The notes under the pieces: model-generated
The model's database searches: none
Told to the model about the DNA's origin: nothing
The model's input: the letters and a program-made list of their open reading frames with translations, nothing else
Made by a program: the position numbers and the translations under genes
NCBI GenBank assembly: GCA_036501025.1
Contig: DASYBB010000237.1
Location: 1 to 64,000, forward strand
DNA from: DASUBV01 sp036501025
GTDB taxonomy: Bacteria > Actinomycetota > Actinomycetes > Streptosporangiales > Streptosporangiaceae
Reading direction: 5' to 3'
DNA: 64,000 nucleotides
Shown: piece by piece, positions 44,303-52,475 of the stretch
How positions within the stretch are numbered: the stretch's first letter is position 1
Layout: the number at the start of each line of letters is the position of its first letter

Positions 44303-45469
44303 GTGTACGGCTTGTCGGATGAGGACCTACGGATTCAGGCCCGGGCCGCCGCCTTCGCGGATGAGCTCATCCCGCTGGAGACCGAGGCCGAGCTGAGCGG
44401 CGGCGACCTGCCCAAGGAGGTCACCGCCGGACACGCCGCCCGCGCCCGGGAGCTGGGCCTGTGCGCGACGAACATGCCCCGCGAGCTGGGCGGTCTCGGG
44501 TACACCGCGCTGCAGCAGGTCCTGGTGCAAGAGCAGGTCGGCCGGGTGACCAATGCCCTGGCCTGGGTGGCGACCACGCCGCCGTCGTGGCTGCCCCGCG
44601 TTGCGACCCCGTTCCAGCTGGAAAAGTTCGTCCGGCCGAGCATCCTCGGCGATCGGGAGGAGTGCTACGCGATCACCGAGGAGGGCGCCGGGTCGGACGT
44701 CGACGCGATCGAGGCGACCGCGCGGCGGGACGGCGACGAGTACGTGCTCAACGGCGAGAAGTGGCACGTGACCTCGTACAACAGCGCTGACTACGCCTTC
44801 TTCCAGGGCAAGCTGACGGGCGGGGAGCACGCCGGGGAGCACGCCATGTTCCTGGTCGACCTGCCCAGCCCCGGCGTCCGGGTCGTCCGCACTCCGGCGT
44901 ACTCTCACGCGTTCAGCCACCACCACCCGATCGTGGCGTTCGAGGACGTGCGGGTGCCGGCGGCGCACCTGGTCGGCGCCGAGGGCGACGGGATGAGCTT
45001 CGCGTACGAGTGGTTCCGGTTCGAGCGGTTGATGGTGGCGGCGCGGTGCCTGGGCGCGGCGGGGCGGCTGGTGCAGGAGATGACGCAGTTCGCGGCCGGG
45101 CGGCGGGTCCGGGGCGCGCCGATCGCGACGCTGGGGGCAATCCAGGCGATGCTGGCCGACAGCCTGACCGAGCTGTTCGCCGCGCGCTCGCTTACCTACG
45201 AGACGGCCCGCGCCATCGACGCCGGCACCGACGTCAAGATCCAGCACGCGCAGTGCTCCATGGCCAAGCTGTACGCCTCGGAGATGGCGGGCCGGGTGGC
45301 CGACCGGGCCGTGCAGGTGTTCGGGGGCCGCGGCTACATGCGCGAGAACGTGGCCGAGCGGTTCTTCCGCGAGCTGCGGGTCGAGCGCATCTGGGAGGGC
45401 ACCAGCGAGGTGCAGCGGGCCATCATCGCCGACCAGATGGTGCGCCGCGGGCCGGGCGCGCTGGCCTGA
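44303..45469 (+). CDS. acyl-CoA dehydrogenase
   Basis: This 388-residue flavoenzyme has the ACAD fold: CYAITEEGAGSDVDAIEATARRDGDEYVLNGEKWHVT (substrate and FAD region), VQVFGGRGYMRENVAERFFRELRVERIWEGTSEVQRAIIADQM at the C-terminus, with a Glu in WEGTSE at the usual catalytic-base position. GTG 44303 follows GGAGG by about 7 nt. It is divergent from the DAO-type oxidase and shares operator site 4, so it should act on a CoA-linked intermediate in the same pathway, perhaps one made by the ADP-forming synthetase. Chain-length or branched-substrate preference cannot be read from sequence. Confidence 0.92.
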   Translation: MYGLSDEDLRIQARAAAFADELIPLETEAELSGGDLPKEVTAGHAARARELGLCATNMPRELGGLGYTALQQVLVQEQVGRVTNALAWVATTPPSWLPRVATPFQLEKFVRPSILGDREECYAITEEGAGSDVDAIEATARRDGDEYVLNGEKWHVTSYNSADYAFFQGKLTGGEHAGEHAMFLVDLPSPGVRVVRTPAYSHAFSHHHPIVAFEDVRVPAAHLVGAEGDGMSFAYEWFRFERLMVAARCLGAAGRLVQEMTQFAAGRRVRGAPIATLGAIQAMLADSLTELFAARSLTYETARAIDAGTDVKIQHAQCSMAKLYASEMAGRVADRAVQVFGGRGYMRENVAERFFRELRVERIWEGTSEVQRAIIADQMVRRGPGALA

Positions 45470-45476
45470 CGGCGGC

Positions 45477-45513
45477 GGCCCGGCCGGCGCCCCGGGGGGC
45501 GGCCGGCCGGGCC
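45477..45513. terminator. bidirectional hairpin between convergent genes
   Basis: A 12-bp perfect GC-only stem (45477-45488 with 45502-45513) encloses a 13-nt loop that can pair further. It lies 8 bp after the acyl-CoA dehydrogenase stop and 13 bp before the end of the glutathione peroxidase gene. Confidence 0.65.
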
Positions 45514-45525
45514 GGGTGCGCGGGC

Positions 45526-46014
45526 TCAGGCGGGGAGGACGGCCTCGATGGCGGAGACGACCTCGTCGGACTCGGGCTCGGTGCGCGGGCGGAACCGGGC
45601 GATGGCCTTGCCGTCCGGGCCGATCAGGAACTTCTCGAAGTTCCACTGAATGTCGCCGGCCTCGCCGCCGGCATCGGCCAGCTCGGTGAGCTCGGTGTAG
45701 ACCGGGTGCCGGGAGGCGCCGTTGACGTCGACCTTCTCGAACATCGGGAAGGTGACCCCGTAGGTGGCGGAGCAGAACTCGGCGATCTCCTCGGCGCTGC
45801 CGGGCTCCTGGCCGCCGAACTGGTTGCACGGGAACCCGACGACGGCGAAGCCGCGGTCGGCGAACCGCTCGTGCAGCCGCTCCAGGCCGTTGTACTGGGG
45901 TGTCAGGCCGCACTTGGAGGCGACGTTGACAACGAGCAGCGTCTTGCCGGACAGGTCGCCCAGCGAGCCGGGCTGGCCGTCGAGGGTCGTGAGGGGAATG
46001 TCATACAGAGACAA
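45526..46014 (-). CDS. glutathione peroxidase family protein (Cys type)
   Basis: The 162-residue protein contains the peroxidatic Cys35 in NVASKCGLTPQYNGLE, the Gln of FPCNQFGGQEPG and the Trp-Asn of WNFEKFLIGPDG, so the catalytic tetrad is intact. In actinomycetes such enzymes usually take electrons from thioredoxin or mycothiol systems, not glutathione. The start is TTG 46014, preceded by AAGGAG at 8 nt; this gives the family start SLYDIPLTTLDG. It is 100 bp downstream of the Rieske oxygenase gene on the same strand, so it may be cotranscribed and may deal with peroxide made by the nearby oxidases. Confidence 0.88.
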   Translation of the reverse strand: MSLYDIPLTTLDGQPGSLGDLSGKTLLVVNVASKCGLTPQYNGLERLHERFADRGFAVVGFPCNQFGGQEPGSAEEIAEFCSATYGVTFPMFEKVDVNGASRHPVYTELTELADAGGEAGDIQWNFEKFLIGPDGKAIARFRPRTEPESDEVVSAIEAVLPA

Positions 46015-46114
46015 GGCTGGTGCTCCTTCGGTGGCCTCGGGGGTGAGGTTGCGGCCCAACCCTCAGGACAACGCGCCGGGGGCCTGGTCCATGCCCGCTT
46101 AGTCCATTGCCCGC

Positions 46115-47353
46115 TTAGCTCGCGACCGCGGCGGCCGCGCCCTGATTCCAGACCGGCTCGCCGCGGTAGCCGCGGCCGATCATGGTGACGAACTGATATA
46201 CCGCGTCCTCGTCGGGGGCCAGCGGGCCGGGCTGCGCGTGCTCGCTGGACAGGCCGCGCTGCACCGACTGGCACGCCTCCCAGTCCTGGCGGTTGGTGAT
46301 GTCCCAGAAGTCGACGGCGTAGGCGGGGTCGAAACCCGGGGCCGCCACCGCCTCGGGTGCGAACGACCAGACGCACTCGATCATCGTCCGGTCCGCGGCC
46401 AGGGGCACCAGCCGGTGCGTCATGACATAGTCCGGATGCAGGCTCAGCAGCACGTTCGGGAAGACGTTGACGTAGATCACCGTCCGCAGGCCCTCGGCGT
46501 CCAGGCCCCGCAGCGCGGGCGCGTGGCTGGCCCCGTCCAGCGACATCGTGGCCATGCCGTCGCGCAGGTCCATCCAGCCGCCGACCCAGGTGCCGCGCGC
46601 TGAGTAGTTCTCGCCGCTCTTGGGCGGGCTGACCCGGCACAGCTCCGGATGGATGGCCGGGCAGTGATAGCACTCGTGGTAGTTCTCGGACAGGATCTTC
46701 CAGTTGGCCGTGGCGTCGTAGCGATGCCGTCCGGCGATGACCAGGCGCTCGGGCTCGTAGGGCGCGATCACCGGCTCGAGCTCGCTCAGGGCGGCGGCCA
46801 GCGGCCCGGCCGCGCCGCGCGAGCCGTCGACGAAGATCAGGCCGTGCCACTCGGCCACCGGGAGCTCGGCCAGGCCCCAGGCCTCGCGCTCGAAGCCCTC
46901 GCTGCGCTGGAACCCCGACGCGAAGCGCAGGCCGCCGTCCAGCGCGTAGGTCCAGGAGTGATACGGGCAGATGATGGCGTTGTGCTGGGCCGACTCGCCC
47001 GCGGCCAGCAGCTCGTGACCGCGATGGCGGCAGGTGTTGGCGAAGGCGCGCAGGGTCCCGTCATCGCCGCGGACCAGCAGCACGCTGCCCGCTCCGGCCG
47101 GCTCGGCCCGCTGATCACCGGGCTGGGCTACCAGGCTGGAGAAGCCCACGCAAGTCCAGCCGCCGCCGAAGAAGTTCTGCTGTTCCCAGGCGAACACGGC
47201 ACTGTCGACGTAGGCGGCCCTGGGCAGCATGGTGCTCGTGCCGAACGGGCGCAGCGCAGCCGCGAGCCCGGCCGGGTCCACCGGCGCGGCGGGGTACCGC
47301 GCGGCCGGGCTCCCGGCCGGGGCTCCGGCCGGGCTTCCTATTTGACTGACCAT
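46115..47353 (-). CDS. Rieske non-heme iron oxygenase, alpha subunit (GbcA/choline monooxygenase-like)
   Basis: The 412-residue protein has the Rieske cluster site CRH-X18-CPYH (Cys108, His110, Cys129, His132) and the catalytic domain with the mononuclear iron ligands in NYHECYHCPAIHPEL and a later Asp in the VDFWDITNRQDW region. Length and the PFGTSTMLPRAAYVD start resemble betaine, carnitine and choline-type monooxygenases more than aromatic dioxygenases. No ferredoxin reductase gene is nearby, so electrons must come from elsewhere. The ATG lies inside the operator palindrome, and TACTCT is 7 nt upstream, so transcription is probably leaderless and tightly repressed. Confidence 0.88.
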   Translation of the reverse strand: MVSQIGSPAGAPAGSPAARYPAAPVDPAGLAAALRPFGTSTMLPRAAYVDSAVFAWEQQNFFGGGWTCVGFSSLVAQPGDQRAEPAGAGSVLLVRGDDGTLRAFANTCRHRGHELLAAGESAQHNAIICPYHSWTYALDGGLRFASGFQRSEGFEREAWGLAELPVAEWHGLIFVDGSRGAAGPLAAALSELEPVIAPYEPERLVIAGRHRYDATANWKILSENYHECYHCPAIHPELCRVSPPKSGENYSARGTWVGGWMDLRDGMATMSLDGASHAPALRGLDAEGLRTVIYVNVFPNVLLSLHPDYVMTHRLVPLAADRTMIECVWSFAPEAVAAPGFDPAYAVDFWDITNRQDWEACQSVQRGLSSEHAQPGPLAPDEDAVYQFVTMIGRGYRGEPVWNQGAAAAVAS

Positions 47354-47389
47354 ACAGTCAAGAGTAAGTGGACGGCCTGACGCTGTCCA
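47342..47389 (-). promoter_or_regulatory. TetR-regulon operator site 5 overlapping the Rieske start codon
   Basis: TTGACTG (47342-47348) and CAGTCAA (47355-47361) form a 7-bp inverted repeat with 6 bp between them; the start codon is at 47353-47351. On the minus strand TGGACA (47389-47384), 17 bp, TACTCT (47366-47361) gives a promoter whose start point would be at or near the ATG. Confidence 0.7.
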
Positions 47390-47515
47390 GCGGCGCCTCC
47401 GCCCGGATGGGCCCCTGGCCAAACCGCACCCGATGACGGGGGGTTCGCGGTACCTTAGCGGCACTTGCCTATCACCGGGCGTTACGTGGGTCCGGCGCTG
47501 ACGAGGAAGTGCGAC

Positions 47516-48232
47516 ATGAGCGGCAGCTCCCACCACGCGCGCCGGGCCTACCGTCCGGCGCATCCCCCCTTCACCGCCTTCCCCATCGCGGCCTACGTGT
47601 TCGCGGCGGCGTTCGACACGGCGTCCCTGATCGGCGGGCCGCGCCATTCCTGGGCCGTGCAGTTATGGCACGCGGGCACGTTCGTCCTCATCGCAGGGCT
47701 GGTGACGTGCCTGATGGCCATGGGCAGCGGATTCCGCGACCTGGTCCGGTTCGCGGCGCGCTGGGCGGGCGATGGCCGGCCCAGTAACAGCTCGGGCCTG
47801 GCCGACGGGACCACGACGGTGGCCGCCCATGTCGCCGTCGTCGCGGGCACGTTCATGATCGGATCGGGCGACCTGGCGTGGCGGCTCACCGATCAGGGCA
47901 GCCGGGCTGCGGCGCCGGTCGGGGCCGCGGCCTTGTCGCTGGCGGCGGCGGTCGCGGCGGGCACGGGCGGGTTCCTGGGCGGGAAGCTGGTCTTCAGCCA
48001 CGGGATAGGCGTGCGCCGGCCGGCCTTGGCGGCCGGGCTGGACGGCGGGCTCGCCGGGGCTGGCGGGCGGGCGGGGGGCGGCGGGCTGGCCGGGGCGGGC
48101 GGCCTGGCGGAAGCCGGCGGTCTGGCCGGGCCGGGCGGGCTGGCCGCGCCGGGCGGGCTGGCCGGGACCGATCGCGGGCGGCCGGGGGCGGCTGGCGGAC
48201 TGGCGGGGCCGGCGACTAAGAACTTGCCGTAA
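47516..48232 (+). CDS. DUF2231-like membrane protein with glycine-rich tail
   Basis: This 238-residue protein begins with HPPFTAFPIAAYVFAAAFDTASLIGGPRHSWAVQLWHAGTFVLIAGLV, the DUF2231 pattern with its early His-Pro, and has four membrane segments. The last 55 residues are a repetitive Gly/Leu/Ala tail (GGLAGPGGLAAPGGLAG-type units) not found in the family. GAGGAAG lies 7 nt before the ATG at 47516. The function of the family is not known, though members often sit with redox or ion-related genes. It is divergent from the Rieske gene but has no operator copy on its side beyond site 5. Confidence 0.7.
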   Translation: MSGSSHHARRAYRPAHPPFTAFPIAAYVFAAAFDTASLIGGPRHSWAVQLWHAGTFVLIAGLVTCLMAMGSGFRDLVRFAARWAGDGRPSNSSGLADGTTTVAAHVAVVAGTFMIGSGDLAWRLTDQGSRAAAPVGAAALSLAAAVAAGTGGFLGGKLVFSHGIGVRRPALAAGLDGGLAGAGGRAGGGGLAGAGGLAEAGGLAGPGGLAAPGGLAGTDRGRPGAAGGLAGPATKNLP

Positions 48233-48412
48233 CCTGCGGCTGGGCGTGATCATGGCCAGGGAGCGCAGGAAGGCCGGGCACGGGACGTCGCGGCCGGATG
48301 CCCCACGGCGGTCGGCGGACGGCGGAACCTGCTGCGCTGACCTCGGCATCAGCATCAGAATCGGCAACGGACCCGCGCTCGCTGAGCGGGAGGTCTCCGG
48401 GATGGGACGGGC

Positions 48413-49663
48413 GTGGCGCGGCGCGAGCTGACCTCGGTCCCCGCGGAAGCACAGCCCGGCAAGGTGCCCCTGACTCCCAAGGTCCGCGCGCTGCTCATCT
48501 TCGTGTGCGTTCTGGTCCTGGTCGACACCGTGTTCTTCACGGCGCTCACCCCCCTGCTGCCGTTTTACGTCCGCACCGCCGGGCTGACCAAGTCCGGGGC
48601 CGGGCTGCTGGTGGCCGCCTACCCGCTGGGCACCCTGGTCGGCGCGCTGCCCGGCGGGCTGCTGGCCTCGCGGCTGGGCTGCCGCGTCACCGTGGTCATG
48701 GGCCTGGCGCTGATGAGCGTGTCGACGCTCGTCTTCGGCTGGGCGTCCGCGCCCGCCGTGCTGGACATCGCCCGGTTCGTGCAAGGCCTGGGCGGCGCCT
48801 GCACCTGGGCGGCCGGGCTCGCCTGGCTCACGACTGTCGGCCCGCCGGAGCGGCGCGGCGAGCTGCTCGGCACGGCCATGGGTGCCGCCGTCGGCGGAGC
48901 CCTGCTCGGCCCGGCGATCGGGGCCATCGGCAGCCGCACCGGGACCGGGCCGGCGTTCTCGGCGGCCGCCGTGGCCGGCGCAGCGCTGATCGTCGCGGCC
49001 TTCCTGGTGCCGCGGCCGCATGGCAGAAACATGCAGGGACTGCGGGCCGCGCTGCCCGCGCTCCGCGACCGCCAGGTCGCCGCCGGGATGTGGCTCACGA
49101 CGGTGCCCGGGCTGGCCTTCGGCGTGATCGACACGCTCGCGCCGCTGCGGATGAGCGCGCTGGGCCTCACGGCCACGCTGATCGGCGGCACCTTCCTGCT
49201 CGAGGCCGCGCTCGAGACCGGCCTGTCGCCCCTGGCCGGGCGGCTGTCGGACCGGCACGGCGCGCTGATGCCCATCCAGCTGTCCCTGATCGCCGCGGTG
49301 CTGGTCAGCCTGCTGGCGCCGACCGCCCGGCCGGGCGTCGTGCTCATCGTGGTGCTCGTCATCGGCATGCCCGGCTTCGGCACCATGTTCGCGCCGGCCA
49401 CCGCGCTGCTCAGCGGCGGCGCGCACCGGCTGGGGCTGAGCCAGGGGCTGGCGTTCGGGCTGGGCAACCTGGCCTGGGCCAGCGGGCAGGCGGTGGCGGC
49501 CGCGGCCAGCGGCGCTATCGCCGAGGCCACCTCGGACCTGGTTCCCTACCTGCTGCTCGCCGCCATCTGCCTGGCCACGCTGATCGCGATCCGGCCGTCC
49601 GGGCGACGGCTGGCCGCCGGGGCACGGCGGGCCATCCGCAGCGCCCGGCGCCCGTCGTCTTAG
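48413..49663 (+). CDS. MFS transporter
   Basis: The 416-residue protein has twelve predicted helices and the MFS motif-A-like loops (GGLLASRLGCRVTVVMG in the first half, GRLSDRHGALMPIQL in the second). LTPLLPFYVRTAGLTKSGAGLLVAAYPLGTLVGALPGG is typical of sugar- or drug-efflux MFS proteins. GTG 48413 is a likely start. The substrate is unknown. It is convergent with the SDR gene and shows no link to the TetR regulon. Confidence 0.88.
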   Translation: MARRELTSVPAEAQPGKVPLTPKVRALLIFVCVLVLVDTVFFTALTPLLPFYVRTAGLTKSGAGLLVAAYPLGTLVGALPGGLLASRLGCRVTVVMGLALMSVSTLVFGWASAPAVLDIARFVQGLGGACTWAAGLAWLTTVGPPERRGELLGTAMGAAVGGALLGPAIGAIGSRTGTGPAFSAAAVAGAALIVAAFLVPRPHGRNMQGLRAALPALRDRQVAAGMWLTTVPGLAFGVIDTLAPLRMSALGLTATLIGGTFLLEAALETGLSPLAGRLSDRHGALMPIQLSLIAAVLVSLLAPTARPGVVLIVVLVIGMPGFGTMFAPATALLSGGAHRLGLSQGLAFGLGNLAWASGQAVAAAASGAIAEATSDLVPYLLLAAICLATLIAIRPSGRRLAAGARRAIRSARRPSS

Positions 49664-49685
49664 GCTGCCGCCCGCATAGCGGCCG

Positions 49686-50450
49686 CTACTGGCCGCCGTT
49701 GACGTCGAGTTCGGCGCCAGTGATCCACTGGCCGCGGCTGGACACGAGGAAGGCCACTGCCTCGGCGATGTCACGGGCGTCACCGAAACGTCCGAGCGGT
49801 ACGTTCTTCGCCAGCGCCGCCAGGGGCGCCCCGATGGCGTCGGCGATGGTCTGCAGGATCGCGGTTCCGCCCGGCGTCTCCACCGGCCCGGGGGTGACCA
49901 CGTTGACGCGGATCCCGGCAGGGGCAAGCGCCTTGGCCAGGCCCTTGCTGTAAGTGGCGAGCGCGGCCTTGGCCGCGGCGTAGTGCAGCACCGGAGGCTG
50001 CGGGTTTTTGGCCGCGCCGGTGCTGATGTTGATGATCGCCGCCCCGGCCCCGGACTCCTGGAGGGCCGGCAGCGATGCGTTGATCACCCGGACGGCGGAC
50101 AGGAAGTTGACGTCGATGGAGTCCTGCCACTCGTGGTCCGGGATCGCGGCCGGGCCGCCCGGGTAGGCCCTGGCCGCTCCGGCCGCGTTGACCACGATGT
50201 CGAGGCCGCCGAGTTCCTCCGCGGCCTGCCTGGCCAGCTGCTCCGCCCCGGAGGCTGAGCGGAGGTCGGCGGCGATGAAGGTCGCGCCCTTCGGCGTGTC
50301 GGCGGCGGCGGAGCGGGCGCTGGTCACGACGCTGGCACTGCCGTCGAGCAGCCGCCGCACGACCGCTGCCCCGATGCCGCGGGACCCGCCGGTGACGAGC
50401 GCCCGGCGTCCCTGGAACTCGTCCGGCAGTGCGTCGGTGGGAACGTACAT
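49686..50450 (-). CDS. short-chain dehydrogenase/reductase
   Basis: This 254-residue classical SDR has the cofactor motif VTGGSRGIGAAVV, the NAAG structural motif, the catalytic Ser-Tyr-Lys set (INISTGAAKN, HYAAAKAALATY) and the C-terminal GQWITGAELDVNGG. An Arg/Ser pair near the cofactor site (SARSAA) suggests NADPH. ATG 50450 follows AGAGGAA; the longer frame is not needed. It is downstream of a MarR regulator on the same strand, with repeated TACTAGC elements in its promoter region, so control by that MarR is likely. The substrate is unknown. Confidence 0.9.
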   Translation of the reverse strand: MYVPTDALPDEFQGRRALVTGGSRGIGAAVVRRLLDGSASVVTSARSAAADTPKGATFIAADLRSASGAEQLARQAAEELGGLDIVVNAAGAARAYPGGPAAIPDHEWQDSIDVNFLSAVRVINASLPALQESGAGAAIINISTGAAKNPQPPVLHYAAAKAALATYSKGLAKALAPAGIRVNVVTPGPVETPGGTAILQTIADAIGAPLAALAKNVPLGRFGDARDIAEAVAFLVSSRGQWITGAELDVNGGQ

Positions 50451-50499
50451 GCTGATTCCTCTCAGTGCTGGCGATGTGTCCGTTGACACACTCACGAGG

Positions 50500-50643
50500 T
50501 ACTAGCTGTGTACAGTAAAACTACTAGCGGTACTCAGTAATTCCCCACGGCTGGCACGAAGTGGCTGACGTGCGAACAGGTCGAATCCGAACTGGCCGGA
50601 GCCAGCGTCGAGGTGGCACATGCTGTATCCAGCTAGTAGTTTT
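50500..50643. promoter_or_regulatory. three TACTAGC elements, probable MarR operators
   Basis: TACTAGC occurs at 50500-50506 and 50522-50528, and in inverted orientation (GCTAGTA) at 50632-50638. The last two extend to a perfect 12-bp inverted pair (50517-50528 and 50632-50643). They fill the 281-bp gap between the MarR stop and the SDR start. The gap is AT-richer than its surroundings. Confidence 0.5.
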
Positions 50644-50731
50644 GTGCGATCTGAGCCGCATGAGAGGTGCTGCGCCGACCGTCGGGGCGTGAACCTGCGC
50701 ACGGCCCCGGCCGCCGGAGGGGCGACGAGCC

Positions 50732-51196
50732 TCAGTCGCCGGCCACGAGGCGCGTTCGATTCCGCATCGCCTGCGTCAGCAGCGGCGTGATGGCCAGCAG
50801 CTGATCCTGCTGCTCGACCGGGAGGTCCCCGAAAGCGGCGCTGACCGCCGCCTGGAATTGCGGCCAGTAGGTCGCAAGGTGCTTGCCGCCCAGTTCGGTC
50901 ATGCTGATGACCGTGCTGCGGCCGTCGGCGGGATTCGGCGCACGCGAGACCAGGCCCTCCGAGACCAGTGCCGCGACCAGCGCGGTGACCCGGCGCTGGG
51001 TGATGTTCAGCGACAAGGCCAGCGCCGTCATCGTCTGGTCGCCGTGCTGCCCGAGCCCGCGAAGCAGGCGCAACCGGATGTAGCTGACCGAGGCGGCCGG
51101 AGTACAGACCGTAACCCAGCGGCCCCACGCGGGTCCCAGGTCCGTAAACGCGGCCGCGAGTTCCTCTTGTCGGTTCTTCGCCACCCGCCGCGCCAT
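50732..51196 (-). CDS. MarR family transcriptional regulator
   Basis: The 154-residue protein has a winged HTH: SYIRLRLLRGLGQHGDQTMTALALSLNITQRRVTALVAALVSEGLVSRAPNPADGRSTVISMTELG, followed by the dimerisation helices. ATG 51196 is chosen because the preceding in-frame extension is unlike the family; TAGAAT lies 8 nt upstream, so the leader is very short or absent. It stands upstream of the SDR gene on the same strand and is the natural candidate for the TACTAGC elements between them. Confidence 0.88.
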   Translation of the reverse strand: MARRVAKNRQEELAAAFTDLGPAWGRWVTVCTPAASVSYIRLRLLRGLGQHGDQTMTALALSLNITQRRVTALVAALVSEGLVSRAPNPADGRSTVISMTELGGKHLATYWPQFQAAVSAAFGDLPVEQQDQLLAITPLLTQAMRNRTRLVAGD

Positions 51197-51289
51197 GAGA
51201 CCGGATTCTATCTGGTCAGGAACGACCGGCCCGGAGCAGAAGCAGTCGCGGGCAGGCCGGCCGAGCGGGGCGGGGCGTAGTCTGCGGAT

Positions 51290-52081
51290 GTGAGCGGGCG
51301 GGCCGTCCTGTGGGACTTTGACGGGACGCTGGCCACCCGCCCGGGCCACTGGGGGGCGTGCCTGGTCGAGGTGCTGGATGCGCGCGAGCCGGGGCACGGC
51401 CTGACTCGCGGCGACCTGGCCCCGTTCCTGCACACCGGGTTTCCCTGGCACGACCACGACCAGCCGCATCCGCACCTGAGCGATCCTGACGCGTGGTGGC
51501 AGCACATCGGGCACACCCTGCTCGGCGTCCTGACCAGCGCGAAGGTTCCGGCCGTGCGCGCCGCTGACCACTTGCGGCACTTCCGCGGTACCTACCTCGA
51601 CACGGCCCGCTGGTCGGTCTACCCGGACTCGGCCGCGGCCCTGGCCCTGGTCGCGGCGGCCGGGTGGCGCAACGTGATCGTCAGCAACCACGCTCCCGAG
51701 CTGGCCGACCTGGTCAGCGGCCTCGATCTCGGCGCGCACGTCGACGAGGTCATCACCTCAGCCCGCTGCGGTTACGAGAAGCCGCATCCGGCCATCTTCG
51801 ACCTCGCCCGGCAGGCGGCGGGCCACCCGGACACGGTGTGGATGGTGGGCGACAACCCGATCGCCGACATCGCCGGCGCCGCCCGGGCTGGCATCCCCGG
51901 AGTCCTGGTTCGCACCTCCACGGCCGACGAGAAGTTCGCCGCCATGCTGGAACGCAGCTACGGCCGCCGCGGCTGGCCGGACTGGCGGCAGTACTGCGCC
52001 GTTACCGCCCCGACCGCCGAAGCTGCCGCCCGGCGCGTTCTCGCCGCCAGCCCGAACGGCGGCAACTCAGCTACCCGTTAG
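51290..52081 (+). CDS. HAD family hydrolase
   Basis: This 263-residue protein has HAD motif I (LWDFDGTLATR, nucleophile Asp9 and Asp11), motif II near VIVSNH, the Lys of GYEKPHPAIF and motif IV (MVGDNPIADIAGAARAGIPGVLV). A cap domain is inserted after motif I. It probably acts on a small phosphorylated metabolite. The GTG has TAGTCT 6 nt upstream, suggesting a leaderless mRNA. Its 3' end overlaps the convergent YchJ-like gene by 11 bp. Confidence 0.88.
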   Translation: MSGRAVLWDFDGTLATRPGHWGACLVEVLDAREPGHGLTRGDLAPFLHTGFPWHDHDQPHPHLSDPDAWWQHIGHTLLGVLTSAKVPAVRAADHLRHFRGTYLDTARWSVYPDSAAALALVAAAGWRNVIVSNHAPELADLVSGLDLGAHVDEVITSARCGYEKPHPAIFDLARQAAGHPDTVWMVGDNPIADIAGAARAGIPGVLVRTSTADEKFAAMLERSYGRRGWPDWRQYCAVTAPTAEAAARRVLAASPNGGNSATR

Positions 52082-52475
52082 CGGACTCCGTGAGGGTCGG
52101 CACGTCACTCACGTAGAACCAGCGCCGGCCCTCCCGGGCGAACCTGCTGTTCTGATGCTCGATGCCGCGCTGCCCGTCCAGCTCGAAGTGGGCCTCGAAC
52201 TCGACCGTCCCGTCGCTGTCGAACACCCCGCCGCCCGACCTGGCCAGCACGTCGAGCCGGGTCCAGCGCCCGGCGTCGGGCAAGGTCACCTGGGCCGGCC
52301 GCGTCCGCGGATGCCAGGTTTCCCGTAGGTAATCGGCGTCGCGGACGGCGAACGCGGCATACCGGGCACGCATCAGCGCATCAGCCGTCGGGGCGCTGGC
52401 CTCGCCGCGGTGAAACCGGCCGCAGCAGTCGTCGTACGTCCCGCCGGCACCACAAGGACACGAACCGTTCATCAT
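52071..52475 (-). CDS. YchJ-like SEC-C metal-binding protein
   Basis: This 134-residue protein starts with a SEC-C zinc motif (CPCGAGGTYDDCCGRFH) and continues with the YchJ middle domain: ADALMRARYAAFAVRDADYLRETWHP, then VEFEAHFELDGQRGIEHQNSRFAREGRRWFYV. The family has an NTF2-like fold, and its function is unsettled. Two consecutive ATG codons (52475, 52472) are possible starts, behind GGGGAG. It ends in the same bases as the convergent HAD gene. Confidence 0.88.
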   Translation of the reverse strand: MMNGSCPCGAGGTYDDCCGRFHRGEASAPTADALMRARYAAFAVRDADYLRETWHPRTRPAQVTLPDAGRWTRLDVLARSGGGVFDSDGTVEFEAHFELDGQRGIEHQNSRFAREGRRWFYVSDVPTLTESANG

